Positions 1-7,665 of a DNA stretch of 64,000 bases are shown piece by piece. Position 1 is the first letter of the stretch; each line of letters begins with the position of its first letter. A program made the translations under genes and the position numbers. Source of the stretch: WYZ-LMO6 sp964509845 (lineage in GTDB: Archaea > Hadarchaeota > Hadarchaeia > Hadarchaeales > WYZ-LMO6); contig CAZDZG010000001.1 in assembly GCA_964509845.1 (NCBI GenBank), positions 1-64,000 of the forward strand, read 5' to 3'. The notes beneath the pieces are model-generated. The model searched no databases. It was not told the origin of the DNA and was given only the letters and a program-made list of their open reading frames with translations.

Positions 1-2
1 GG

Positions 3-108
3 TGGTGCCCCGGGCGGGATTTGAACCCGCGTCTGTGGCTCGATTGGCCTGGACGACTCCTCGCCGTCCATGAGGCCACTATGATTGGCCGGGCTACACC
101 ACCGGGGC
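3..108 (-). tRNA. tRNA-Glu (CTC) with 28-nt intron
   Basis: The minus strand folds as a tRNA: acceptor GCCCCGG (102-108) pairs with CCGGGGC (7-13), followed by A73 and an encoded CCA (3-5). The T arm is GCGGG-TTCAAAT-CCCGC. The D-arm region has the form typical of archaeal tRNA-Glu and tRNA-Asp. The anticodon stem GTGGC/GCCAC encloses 35 nt, so an intron of 28 nt is needed. Cutting at 44-71 leaves loop CTCTCGA, anticodon CTC (Glu). The cut sites lie in two 3-nt bulges (TCA, AAT) around a 4-bp GGCC/GGCC helix, as expected for the archaeal splicing endonuclease. A one-base shift would give CAC (Val), but the tRNA body argues for Glu. The intron lies between positions 34 and 35, which is not the canonical 37/38 site. 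Confidence 0.85.
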
Positions 109-146
109 ACCCATCTTCCTTTCCTTCCCCCTTTTTCTATTTTCTG

Positions 147-211
147 GAGGCTCAGGAGCTTGGGGTTCTCTCATCGTTTTTTCTCCGAACCCTTTCTCTC
201 ATCATCGCCCC
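147..211 (-). ncRNA. Candidate C/D box guide sRNA
   Basis: On the minus strand a box C (GATGATGA, 199-206) and a box D (CTGA, 152-155) lie 55 nt apart, the usual archaeal size. The flanks GGGGC (207-211) and GCCTC (147-151) can form a 5-bp terminal stem with one G-T wobble directly next to the two boxes. Inside are a weak D' (CGGA) and a C'-like CGATGA, giving two guide stretches of about 11 and 15 nt. The element sits between two tRNA genes, on their strand, in a stretch with no gene. I could not assign rRNA or tRNA targets. The internal boxes deviate from consensus, so this is a prediction from pattern only. Confidence 0.5.
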
Positions 212-247
212 TTTGAAGTTTCTTTTCCGGAGCTTAAAGCCGGAGGG

Positions 248-325
248 TGGCGGGCCCGGTGGGATTCGAACCCACGATTTGCAGCTTAGAAGGCTGCCGC
301 CTTATCCTGGCTTGGCCACGGGCCC
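248..325 (-). tRNA. tRNA-Arg (TCT)
   Basis: Clean cloverleaf on the minus strand: acceptor GGGCCCG (319-325) with CGGGCCC (252-258), discriminator G and encoded CCA (248-250). The anticodon stem-loop is GCAGC-CTTCTAA-GCTGC, anticodon TCT, reading AGA and by wobble AGG, the codons that dominate arginine in this window. The T loop is TTCGAAT. No intron. It is co-oriented with the tRNA-Glu downstream, 139 nt away, and the two may share a transcript that also carries the candidate sRNA. Confidence 0.95.
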
Positions 326-385
326 CTTTCCTCCTCCGTCTGCCCCGGATTAAACTTTTAGAGGGGGGAGGGAAGGAATGGGTGG

Positions 386-1834
386 ATGTCCTCTGCCGCT
401 GAGAGGAGAGAGGATTTCATTGTGGGATCGGTGCAGAGGTGGCTAGGGAATCCCTTCACCAGGTTTCTCCTCAGGTTCGTCACCGGGGAGAGCAGGAAGG
501 GGAGCAGGCTGGATCTGGCCCTCCGAAGGTACGTGGGGGAGGAGGTGGAGATGGATCCCAAGGACCTCCTGGCCTTCCTCCTGGTGGGCATGCTTCTGAA
601 CAGGGGGAGCGGGCTATTCGGGTACCCCCCGGAGAGGCTGAGGGAGCTCCTCCGGGACCCCGTGATGAGGAGGGGAATGGTGAACGTGCTGGAGGGAATA
701 GGGAGGTACGGGGTAAGGAGGCCCTTCGTCACCGCCGCCCCCTTCCTGGTGGTCTGGAACTATACCAATGCCTGCAACCTGAGGTGCAGGCACTGCTACC
801 AGAGCGCGGGGCAGGAACCGGGGAAGAACGAGCTCAGCACGGAGGAGGCTAAGAGGGTGGTGGACGAGCTGGCGGACTCTGGGGTGGTGGCACTGGCCTT
901 TTCCGGGGGTGAACCCCTGCTCAGGAAGGACCTGCTGGAGGTGGGGGCTAGGGCCAAGGAGAGGGAACTCTTCACCTCCGTGGCCACCAACGGCACCCTC
1001 CTCACCCGAGAGAGGTGCAGGGAGATGAAGGGGATTTTTGATTATGTGGAGGTATCCCTGGACGGGTTTGAGGAGACCCACGATCGCTTTAGGGGGATTG
1101 CTGGGGTCTGGAAGAAGACCTGCGAGGGGATAAGGAACAGCGTGGCGGAGGGCCTGGACACCTGCGTGGCCATCACCGCCACCCACCACAACCTCAAGGA
1201 AATCCCCTCTCTCATAGACTTCGTGAGGGGGGAGCTGGGGGCCCAGAGGGTGATGGTCTTCAACTACGTTCCCGTGGGTAGGGGGAAGGAGATGGTGGAG
1301 GAGGACTTGAGTCCCGAGGAGAGATGGGAGCTTCTCTGCCAGCTCTACCGCAGGATGGTGGAGGGGTTCTTCTGCCTTAGCACCGCCCCCCAGCTTTCCG
1401 TGGTCTCCCTCCAGATGGCGGAGGGAAGGCTGGGACCCGTTCCCACTCACTTCGCCAGCAGGGGCATGCTGGAGGCTCTGAGGGGGAGGACCAGGAGCCT
1501 GGCGGACTTCTTGGGGGGATGCGGGGCGGGGAGGCTGTACTGCGGTCTGCAGCCGGACGGGGAAGTGATTCCCTGTGTTTTCCTGCCTCTCCCCCTAGGG
1601 AACCTGAGGGAGAGGAGGTTGAAGGAGATCTGGGAGAGCTCGGAGGTGCTCTGGAAGCTGCGGGACAGGGATTCCCTGCAGGGGTGCGGCACCTGCCAGT
1701 ACAGGTACGTCTGCGGGGGCTGCAGGGCCAGGGCGTACGGTTACTTCGGGGACGTGCAGGCGGCGGACCCCGGCTGCCCTTACAACTCCCGATATTGGGA
1801 GGAGCTGAAGGCTTCCCTGCGGGCTCAGGCCTGA
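386..1834 (+). CDS. Radical SAM/SPASM domain protein
   Basis: A 482-residue iron-sulfur enzyme of the COG0535 type. The N-terminal 120 residues have no recognisable domain. A radical SAM core follows, with CNLRCRHC (CX3CX2C, about residues 130-137) binding the catalytic [4Fe-4S], then FSGGEPLLR for SAM contact. The C-terminal SPASM region has CGAGRLYCG, then CQYRYVCGGC and a final DPGC, enough cysteines for two auxiliary clusters. Such proteins often modify peptides or take part in cofactor or heme biosynthesis; no precursor peptide is visible nearby, so the substrate is unknown. The start at 386 follows a purine-rich run (GGGGGAGGGAAGG). The 3' end overlaps the convergent dehydrogenase gene by 10 bp. 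Confidence 0.85.
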   Translation: MSSAAERREDFIVGSVQRWLGNPFTRFLLRFVTGESRKGSRLDLALRRYVGEEVEMDPKDLLAFLLVGMLLNRGSGLFGYPPERLRELLRDPVMRRGMVNVLEGIGRYGVRRPFVTAAPFLVVWNYTNACNLRCRHCYQSAGQEPGKNELSTEEAKRVVDELADSGVVALAFSGGEPLLRKDLLEVGARAKERELFTSVATNGTLLTRERCREMKGIFDYVEVSLDGFEETHDRFRGIAGVWKKTCEGIRNSVAEGLDTCVAITATHHNLKEIPSLIDFVRGELGAQRVMVFNYVPVGRGKEMVEEDLSPEERWELLCQLYRRMVEGFFCLSTAPQLSVVSLQMAEGRLGPVPTHFASRGMLEALRGRTRSLADFLGGCGAGRLYCGLQPDGEVIPCVFLPLPLGNLRERRLKEIWESSEVLWKLRDRDSLQGCGTCQYRYVCGGCRARAYGYFGDVQAADPGCPYNSRYWEELKASLRAQA

Positions 1835-3000
1835 AGGAGTTCCAAGAAGGAGGAGAGCCCCGTAAGGAGGGGGGAGGGCTCGTACCTTTTATCCCTCCTT
1901 GCCAGCTCCTCCAGCTTTTCCCTTATCCTCTTCACCCCGAAGCGCTCGGCCAGCCTGAGGAAGCCCAAGGGCATGAAGGAGAGCTCCAGTACCCTCTCTA
2001 TCTTCCCCCCGCCCGCCACCCCCTGCTCGATCATCTTGCAGGCCTCGTTGATCGCGGGGGCGAGCAGGCGGAGGGGATCGAAGTCCCTCCAGTCCTCCCT
2101 TCTCACCTCAGGAGGACCCTGGGAGTAATCGTAGAAGCCTTTCCCGGTCTTCTGCCCCAGGTATCCCTGCTCCACCATTAGCCTGAGGGCCTCCGGAGGG
2201 CGGTACTCCTCCCCTAGCGTCTCCCCCAGGTACTCCGAGACGTAGATGGCCACGTCCAGCCCTATGGCGTCAAGCATCTGGAAGATCCCCATGGGCATCT
2301 CCAGCCCGTAGAGGCAGGCGGCGTCTATCTCGTAGGCGTCGAAGCCCTCCTCCACCGCCCTCCCCGCTTCCAGCCCCAACCTGGCCAGGATCCTGTTTCC
2401 CACGAAGGCCGGGGTGTCCTTCACCTCCTCCGGCACCTTCCCTATCCTCCTCATGAGCTCCTTCGCCAGCTCCAGGGCCTCCTCCGCGACGCATTCCGTC
2501 CTCACCACCTCCACCAGAGGAAGGAGAATGGTGAGCTGGGGAGGGGCAAAACCGTCTACGTGCTGGGGGAAGTGGAGGAAGTGGGTCCCCACCACCTTAT
2601 CGGGTCTGGAGGTGGCCCTGGCTAGCCTGGTCACGCTAAGGCAGGAGGTGTTGGTGGAGAGCACCACGTCCGGGGGCGTCAGGCGATCCATCCTCCTGAA
2701 GAGGGATTCTTTGAGATCCATTTTTTCCGTGACAGCTTCTAGGACGAAATCGGCGCCCCGCAAGGCCTCCTTCAGGCTCACGGTAGGATGGATCCTCCCC
2801 AGTATCTCCTCCTCCTTTCCCCTGGCTTCCTCGATCATCTCCAGGCTTTTCCCGATCTTCCTCAGGGCCTCCCTCAGAATCTTCTCGCTCAGATCAACCA
2901 GCTCCACCTCGTATCCGTGCAGGGCGAAGAGCTCCGCTATGCCGTGCCCCATGCAGCCCGCCCCCACCACCGCCACCTTTCGAACCTCTTCCGCCTCCAT
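1825..3000 (-). CDS. 3-hydroxyacyl-CoA dehydrogenase
   Basis: A 391-residue NAD-dependent oxidoreductase converting 3-hydroxyacyl-CoA to 3-ketoacyl-CoA. The Rossmann fold begins at once with VVGAGCMGHGIAELFA (about residues 10-25), and STNTSCLSVT and GTHFLHFP match the family; the catalytic His is in the latter. The 3HCDH C-terminal domain includes DTPAFVGNRIL and GLEMPMG. After the usual end near residue 285-290 there is about 100 more residues (LLAPAINEACKMIEQGVA onward) resembling a second, shorter 3HCDH C-terminal module. The gene abuts the MBL-fold gene upstream with no spacer, suggesting co-transcription. An enoyl-CoA hydratase lies 16 kb away; together they hint at beta-oxidation or hydroxybutyrate chemistry. 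Confidence 0.9.
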   Translation of the reverse strand: MEAEEVRKVAVVGAGCMGHGIAELFALHGYEVELVDLSEKILREALRKIGKSLEMIEEARGKEEEILGRIHPTVSLKEALRGADFVLEAVTEKMDLKESLFRRMDRLTPPDVVLSTNTSCLSVTRLARATSRPDKVVGTHFLHFPQHVDGFAPPQLTILLPLVEVVRTECVAEEALELAKELMRRIGKVPEEVKDTPAFVGNRILARLGLEAGRAVEEGFDAYEIDAACLYGLEMPMGIFQMLDAIGLDVAIYVSEYLGETLGEEYRPPEALRLMVEQGYLGQKTGKGFYDYSQGPPEVRREDWRDFDPLRLLAPAINEACKMIEQGVAGGGKIERVLELSFMPLGFLRLAERFGVKRIREKLEELARRDKRYEPSPLLTGLSSFLELLQA

Positions 3001-3837
3001 CTAACCCTCCGGGAGCTCTTTTCCCTCTAGGGAAGGGTCGTGGCCGGGGTAGATCAGCTCCTTGCGGGAGGCAACACGCAGAACCTTTTGGACGCTGGAG
3101 AACCATTCCCTCAGATCCACGTAGAGGGCGGGAGGATAGAAGGGAGTGTGGGGGAAGGGGGAGTGGAAGTTCAGGTAGGTGTAAAGGAGGTCGGAGGCCA
3201 TCACTGCAGTCCCTGCTCTTGGGAGGAGGGCCAGTCCCTGCATCCCCTCCGTGTGGCCGGGGAGGTGAAGGNNNNNNNNNNNNNNNNNNNNNNNNNNNNN
3301 NNNNNNNNNNNNNNNNNNNNNNNNNNNNNNNNNNNNNNNNNNNNNNNNNNNNNNNNNNNNNNNNNNNNNNNGCCTTAGTCCCTCCTCTAACTCGTAGTCT
3401 CCCTCCACCAACACCAGGTCCATCCCTTCCAGGGGCTCTAGCAGGGCCCTGTCGTAGAAGGGGCGAAAGGGAGGAAGGGGGGAGAGGGCGGTCTCCCATT
3501 CCTTCCTCTGTACGTAGATTCTCGCCTTCTTGAAAAGCCGGGCACAGCCCACGTGGTCGAAGTGAAGGTGGGTAAGCACCAGCACCTCCACCTCCTCGGG
3601 AGAGACCCCCACTGAGTGGAGGGTCCTCCTCAGCCCCTCTTCCCCCCCTCCCACCACCCCGAATTCTCCGGCAGAAGTGCCCACCCCGGCATCCACCACG
3701 ATTTTCCTTTTCGCTCCTTTCATGTACCACACGTACACGGGGGCGTTGACCCATTGGGTCATATCTCCCATCATCATCCCCATTCCCATGGGGACGAAGA
3801 GTTCCGCCTGTTTGAGGGGCAGCAGAGTGTATTCCAC
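3001..3837 (-). CDS. Metallo-beta-lactamase fold hydrolase, lactonase-like (contains assembly gap)
   Basis: The protein has the zinc motif LTHLHFDHVG (HXHXDH) and a later HLPGHTEGMQ, with DLLYT supplying the metal-bridging Asp. The long N-terminal arm (MGMGMMMGDMTQWVNAPVYVW) before the metal motif is typical of the N-acyl-homoserine-lactonase branch of the MBL fold. A run of 100 N interrupts the middle (about 34 residues), so the real length is uncertain even though the frame is open on both sides. The start is GTG at 3837, with GAGGTGA a few bases upstream. It lies 4 nt after the HD-hydrolase stop and abuts the dehydrogenase, so a three-gene operon is likely. Substrate unknown. Confidence 0.75.
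   Translation of the reverse strand: MEYTLLPLKQAELFVPMGMGMMMGDMTQWVNAPVYVWYMKGAKRKIVVDAGVGTSAGEFGVVGGGEEGLRRTLHSVGVSPEEVEVLVLTHLHFDHVGCARLFKKARIYVQRKEWETALSPLPPFRPFYDRALLEPLEGMDLVLVEGDYELEEGLRXXXXXXXXXXXXXXXXXXXXXXXXXXXXXXXXXXLHLPGHTEGMQGLALLPRAGTAVMASDLLYTYLNFHSPFPHTPFYPPALYVDLREWFSSVQKVLRVASRKELIYPGHDPSLEGKELPEG
3272..3371. other. Assembly gap (100 N)
   Basis: Exactly 100 undetermined bases inside the MBL-fold gene. The round number is the usual placeholder for a scaffold join of unknown size, so the true distance and the missing residues (region between the HXHXDH motif and the second His motif) cannot be inferred. Confidence 0.99.
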
Positions 3838-3841
3838 TCCC

Positions 3842-4603
3842 TCACCTCAGCTCAAACCTGTGCAGGATTTTCTTCTCCGTTTCGGAGATCTCCGCAATCA
3901 CCTCTATGTAATCCCCCAATCCCGACTTTCTTATTCTCTCCCTCAGGAGCTGATCCACCTGGAAGATTCCAGCCGAGTTGGACATCTTTATCCTGATGGT
4001 CACCGGCTTCCTCTCCCCCTTCAGCACTTCCACGTTCTCTATGGCCAACGCGGAGACGGAGTGAATGTCCACCTTCCCAGCGTCGAAGGGTATCCTGGCC
4101 CTGCCCTTCTCCATGTCTAGGGCATCCGCTATGCAGAGGATTCCGGCTTCTTTGGTCAGGCAGGCCCCCGAGTAGTGGGAGGTTATGGCATGCAGCACCT
4201 CGGCCAGGATGACGGCCCTCTCCTCCGGGGGATAATCGTATAGGAGCTTCTGGACGAAGTGGACGGCCAGCATGGCGCTGTATTTCTCATGCCCCTCCCG
4301 CTGGGCCACCATCCCGAGGTCGTGAAGGATGGCGGCCAGGAAGATCACGATTTCAGAGTCCTCCTTGGAAAGGTGGTGATCCCTCACCACCCCGGGCTTC
4401 TCCACCCCCTCCAGCAGCTGGGCCAGGCGAAGGGCGGCGTTGGCCACGATTTTAACATGAACGGGGCCATGATCGGTGAAGCCCAGCCGGTCTATGGCCA
4501 TCACGTTGGCGCATCTCCACAGTTCTTCCAGCTCCCTGTCGTTTTCCACCCTCTGGATGAGCTTCTTAAGCTTTTCGTTTTCCGTAGGTATGTTGAGCTT
4601 CAT
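3842..4603 (-). CDS. HD-domain phosphohydrolase
   Basis: A 253-residue member of the HD superfamily of metal-dependent phosphohydrolases. The metal ligands are visible as TDHGPVHV (His of the first helix, about residues 43-50) and AAILHDLGM (HD pair, about residue 92), followed by HEKYSAMLA and a downstream ADALDME supplying the last Asp. The C-terminal 70 residues form an additional domain (VTIRIKMSNSAGIFQVDQLL) seen in archaeal homologues of unknown substrate. ATG start with GAGGGAT upstream. First gene of a probable operon with the MBL hydrolase and hydroxyacyl-CoA dehydrogenase. A nucleotide or cyclic-nucleotide substrate is possible but not shown. Confidence 0.8.
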   Translation of the reverse strand: MKLNIPTENEKLKKLIQRVENDRELEELWRCANVMAIDRLGFTDHGPVHVKIVANAALRLAQLLEGVEKPGVVRDHHLSKEDSEIVIFLAAILHDLGMVAQREGHEKYSAMLAVHFVQKLLYDYPPEERAVILAEVLHAITSHYSGACLTKEAGILCIADALDMEKGRARIPFDAGKVDIHSVSALAIENVEVLKGERKPVTIRIKMSNSAGIFQVDQLLRERIRKSGLGDYIEVIAEISETEKKILHRFELR

Positions 4604-4656
4604 CTTTATCCCTCGAGAGATCGCCGGGATTTAATCCTTCCTTCATCTCCTTTACT

Positions 4657-4755
4657 TTGTTGCGCTCCGAACCTCGCTGGTCCGGATGGAACACCTGCAT
4701 CGTGGAGGAGCTCAGGCTCAGCATGAAATCGGATAACGTCAAGATACATCTCTGA
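4657..4755 (+). other. Possible 32-residue ORF or gene relic
   Basis: In the 153-bp spacer between the HD and M42 genes a plus-strand frame from a TTG at 4657 (or 4660) reads MLRSEPRWSGWNTCIVEEL and on through RLSMKSDNVKIHL to a TGA. The composition from residue 10 onwards (acidic/basic mix, GAG GAG CTC AGG codons) looks protein-like, as if it were the C-terminal end of a lost gene. There is no ribosome-binding site. Weak evidence; I recognise no family. Confidence 0.2.
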
Positions 4756-4756
4756 G

Positions 4757-5803
4757 TCAGAAGTACTCTCCCACCCTCTCCAGAGCCCTGGCCACCAGCT
4801 CGCTGGCGGCCTTGAGGTCGGAAAGATCCAGCACTTCCACTCCGGAGTGGAGGTAGCGGGTGGGGATGCTTATCACCCCCGTGGGGATTCCCGCCCTGGT
4901 GAGGGAGATGGCGGTGGCGTCGGTGGTTCCTCCCCTGGCCACGTCCAGCTGGTAGGGGATCCCGTGGGCCTCAGCGGTTTCCGTGAGCCAGCGGAGCACC
5001 TTCTCCGAGACGATGATGCCCCTGCCACTGGCATCCGTGACGGTGAGGGAGGGGCCCTTCCCCAGCTCCAGCGAGGAGTCCTTCTTCTCCATGCCAGGAT
5101 AATCCCCCGGTAGGGAGACATCCAGGGCTAGGGCTACGGAGGGCTGGAGGCCGAAGGCGGAGGTCCGGGCCCCTTTGAGCCCCACCTCTTCCTGCACCGT
5201 CCCCACCGCGTACAGGGTATGCCTGCTTTTGGTGTTTTTGATGGCCTCTATCATCACCGCCAGCCCCGCCCTGTTGTCAAAGGCCTTCCCCGTGATCCTT
5301 CCTCCGAGGAGGGGCCTCACCTGGCGGTCCAGGCAGGCCACGGACCCCACCCCTATGCCTGCCTCCCTCACCTCGGCCTCGCTTCTGGCCCCCACATCGA
5401 TGAACATGTTCTCCACCTTCACCGGTTTCTTCCTTTCCTCCTCCTCCAGCAGGTGAGGGGGTTTGGAGCCTATCACCCCGTAGACGGGGCCCTTCTTCGT
5501 GCGGAAGACCACCCTTTCGTTCAGGAGGGTCTGATCGAACCATCCACCCAAGGGAACGAACCTTATGAAGCCCTTCTCGTCGATGTGCTTGACCATGAGT
5601 CCTATCTCGTCCATGTGTGCCGCTATCATGCAGGAAGGTTCGGAGCCCCTCCTCACGGCGATCAGGTTGCCCATGGTGTCTCTTCTTATCTCATCCACAT
5701 ATCCCTGCAGCTCCCCCCTTACCACCTCAGCCACCTCGTCCTCCCTTCCCGAAACCCCTACGGCATTGGAAAGCCTCTCCAGCAACTCTTCGATTCCGGC
5801 CAT
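4757..5803 (-). CDS. M42 family metallo-aminopeptidase (TET-like)
   Basis: A 348-residue cytosolic dinuclear-metal aminopeptidase or endoglucanase-like M42 peptidase. Metal ligands and catalytic residues are clear: AAHMDEIGL (His and catalytic Asp, about residues 61-69), GKAFDNRAG (bridging Asp), GTVQEEVGLKGA (catalytic Glu plus metal Glu), ALDVSLPGDYPG (Asp) and the C-terminal ISIPTRYLHS (His). Family members form tetrahedral dodecamers that trim peptides released by the proteasome; proteasome alpha is encoded elsewhere in this window. ATG 5803 is chosen over GTG 5806 because the GGGAG signal fits it. It is divergent from the deacetylase gene, with a 58-bp spacer. Confidence 0.93.
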   Translation of the reverse strand: MAGIEELLERLSNAVGVSGREDEVAEVVRGELQGYVDEIRRDTMGNLIAVRRGSEPSCMIAAHMDEIGLMVKHIDEKGFIRFVPLGGWFDQTLLNERVVFRTKKGPVYGVIGSKPPHLLEEEERKKPVKVENMFIDVGARSEAEVREAGIGVGSVACLDRQVRPLLGGRITGKAFDNRAGLAVMIEAIKNTKSRHTLYAVGTVQEEVGLKGARTSAFGLQPSVALALDVSLPGDYPGMEKKDSSLELGKGPSLTVTDASGRGIIVSEKVLRWLTETAEAHGIPYQLDVARGGTTDATAISLTRAGIPTGVISIPTRYLHSGVEVLDLSDLKAASELVARALERVGEYF

Positions 5804-5861
5804 CACTCCCTTTCTCCGCCTCGCTCAAAAAGTTTTTTCCCGGGAAGGGAACAGAAGGGGG

Positions 5862-6605
5862 ATGAAGGTGGTTTACGATGAGAGATTTCGCACCGTTTAC
5901 TCCTCCGATCCGGCCTCGGCTCCGGGCAGGATGGAGGCCATCGTGAAGGAGCTCGGCGGCTTCGAGTTCGTGAAACCCGAGCCGGCCTCCGAGGAAGAGA
6001 TTTTGCTGGTTCACTCCCCCTCCCATCTGGAGAGGGTGAAGGCCCTGCCCTCCGTCTACCCCCTGGCCCTCCTGGCAGCGGGAGGGGCCATAAAGGCCTC
6101 GGAGCTGGCGGTGAGAGGGGAGCCCTCCTTCGCCCTCATCCGGCCTCCAGGGCATCATGCGGGACCAAGCAGCTGCTGGGGCTTCTGCTACTTCAACAAC
6201 CTGGCCATCTCCCTCCGCAGGCTGCTGAGGCTGGGAAGGATCAGGAAGGGGGCGGTGGTGGATTTTGATCTCCACTACGGAGATGGTACGGCCTCCATCT
6301 TTTCTGGCTCCCGGGAGGTTTCCTATCATCATGCGGAAGGGACGAGGGAGGAGATCCTGGAGGGAATAGCCTCTTTCCTGGAGAAAGGGGACTACGAGGT
6401 AATAGCGGTCTCGGCCGGGTTTGACAACCACTTGGAGGACTGGGGAGGGACCCTCAGCACCGATGACTACAGGGAGATAGGGGAGACGGTGAAGGAGTGG
6501 TCCCTGAGGAAGTGTGGGGGGAGGAGGTACGGGGTGCTGGAGGGCGGATACAACCTCTCCGTCCTGGGCCGGAACGTCAGGGCCTTCCTGGAGGGTTTCG
6601 GATGA
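5862..6605 (+). CDS. Histone deacetylase family protein, compact form
   Basis: A 247-residue zinc amidohydrolase of the arginase/deacetylase fold. Visible motifs: RPPGHHAG (catalytic His pair), WGFCYFNNLAI, VVDFDLHYGDGT (zinc Asp and His), SAGFDNHLED (second zinc Asp) and LEGGYN (transition-state Tyr). Typical family members have about 340-370 residues; here the segment between the DFDLHYGDG strand and the SAGFD strand is very short and lacks the usual SLH and NVPLPPG stretches. Archaeal substrates may be acetylated proteins, polyamines or acetyl-amino compounds. The frame stays open far upstream, but ATG 5862 is the first start consistent with the family N-terminus. It overlaps the next gene by ATGA. 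Confidence 0.87.
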   Translation: MKVVYDERFRTVYSSDPASAPGRMEAIVKELGGFEFVKPEPASEEEILLVHSPSHLERVKALPSVYPLALLAAGGAIKASELAVRGEPSFALIRPPGHHAGPSSCWGFCYFNNLAISLRRLLRLGRIRKGAVVDFDLHYGDGTASIFSGSREVSYHHAEGTREEILEGIASFLEKGDYEVIAVSAGFDNHLEDWGGTLSTDDYREIGETVKEWSLRKCGGRRYGVLEGGYNLSVLGRNVRAFLEGFG

Positions 6606-7663
6606 GGGAAGGGGAGGAACTCAGGGCTTTCCGCCACGAGGTCGGACCCATCCGTCCCCCCTCGGAGGGAGGAAACAGCTCGTTGCTCCTCAGGGTGACC
6701 AGAAACTGTCCTTGGTCTCTCTGCAAGTTCTGCTACGGTAAGCCCTACGGAAGGGGGAGGTTCTCAATCAGGGGGGTGGAGGAGGTGAAGGAGGAGGTGA
6801 GGAGGCTGGGCAGGGCCGTGGAGGTTCTGGAGCGGATGGGGGAGAGGGCCTGGGAGTTCCTTTTCAGCCTGCCCGAGGAGGAGAGGGGGGGCCTTCACAA
6901 CCTCTTCTCCTGGTTCTTTTCGGGGAGGAAGACGGTTTTCCTGCAGGATGCCGACACCCTCCTGGTACCCACCCCCAGGCTGGTGGAGATCCTGGAGGAG
7001 GTGAGAAGGAGGCTGGGGGAGATGGAGAGAATCACCTGTTATGCCAGGGGCAGGTCGCTCTTCAGGAAACCTGAGCGGGAGCTCAGGCAACTCAGGGAAG
7101 CGGGGCTCTCCAGACTCCACGTGGGCCTAGAAAGCGGGGACGAGGAGGTGCTGAGGAGGATGAACAAGGGCCTAACCCCCACCGAGGTGGTGGAGGGAGG
7201 GAGGAGGGCTAGGGAGGCGGGCTTGCAGCTCTCCCTTTACTACATCTTGGGGCTCGGTGGGGAGGAAAGGTGGGAGGAGCACGCCAGGGAAACGGCGAGG
7301 GTCATCAACGAGGTGGATCCGGAGTTCGTAAGGGTGAGGAGGCTTGTCCCGTTAAGGGGGACCCCGCTCTTCAGGGAGGTGGAGGAGGGAATCTTCAGAC
7401 TGCAGAGCCCCCACGGGGAGCTGAGGGAGCTGAAACTGCTGGTGGAAGAGCTGGAATTCTCGGGAAGGCTCTGCTTCGACCACTTTGCCAATCCTTTCTA
7501 CCTCACCCCGCGGGGACCAAGATGGCTGCTGAAGCAGGATTACGACGGCTATCTTTTCCCCCGGGAGAAGGAGGAGGTCCTGAAAAGAATAGAGGAGGGA
7601 TTGGAGATAGAGGAAACTCTCTACGTTAGCTCGGCGGACCTCTCCTCCCTGGAGATCCTCTGA
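6602..7663 (+). CDS. Radical SAM protein with CX4CX2C cluster motif
   Basis: A 353-residue radical SAM enzyme of the COG1032-like group. The cluster motif is CPWSLCKFC, CX4CX2C rather than the usual CX3CX2C, in the context TRNCPW, a variant known in some COG1032 proteins. Further core elements are FLQDADTLL, LHVGLESGDEEVLRRMNKG (the SAM-binding GLESG strand, as in HemN/Elp3-like proteins) and YYILGLGGEE. No TRAM, cobalamin-binding or SPASM domain is evident. Its ATG overlaps the deacetylase stop, so both are translated from one message; the pairing suggests a shared process, but the substrate is unknown. Confidence 0.82.
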   Translation: MREGEELRAFRHEVGPIRPPSEGGNSSLLLRVTRNCPWSLCKFCYGKPYGRGRFSIRGVEEVKEEVRRLGRAVEVLERMGERAWEFLFSLPEEERGGLHNLFSWFFSGRKTVFLQDADTLLVPTPRLVEILEEVRRRLGEMERITCYARGRSLFRKPERELRQLREAGLSRLHVGLESGDEEVLRRMNKGLTPTEVVEGGRRAREAGLQLSLYYILGLGGEERWEEHARETARVINEVDPEFVRVRRLVPLRGTPLFREVEEGIFRLQSPHGELRELKLLVEELEFSGRLCFDHFANPFYLTPRGPRWLLKQDYDGYLFPREKEEVLKRIEEGLEIEETLYVSSADLSSLEIL

Positions 7664-7665
7664 GC

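Noticed and set aside
43..72. Reading the first tRNA as Val (CAC) or Met (CAT)
   Set aside because: CAC needs a one-base shift of the splice sites that lengthens the central helix to 6 bp; CAT would need splicing after base 37 without a matching bulge. The tRNA body is Glu-like.
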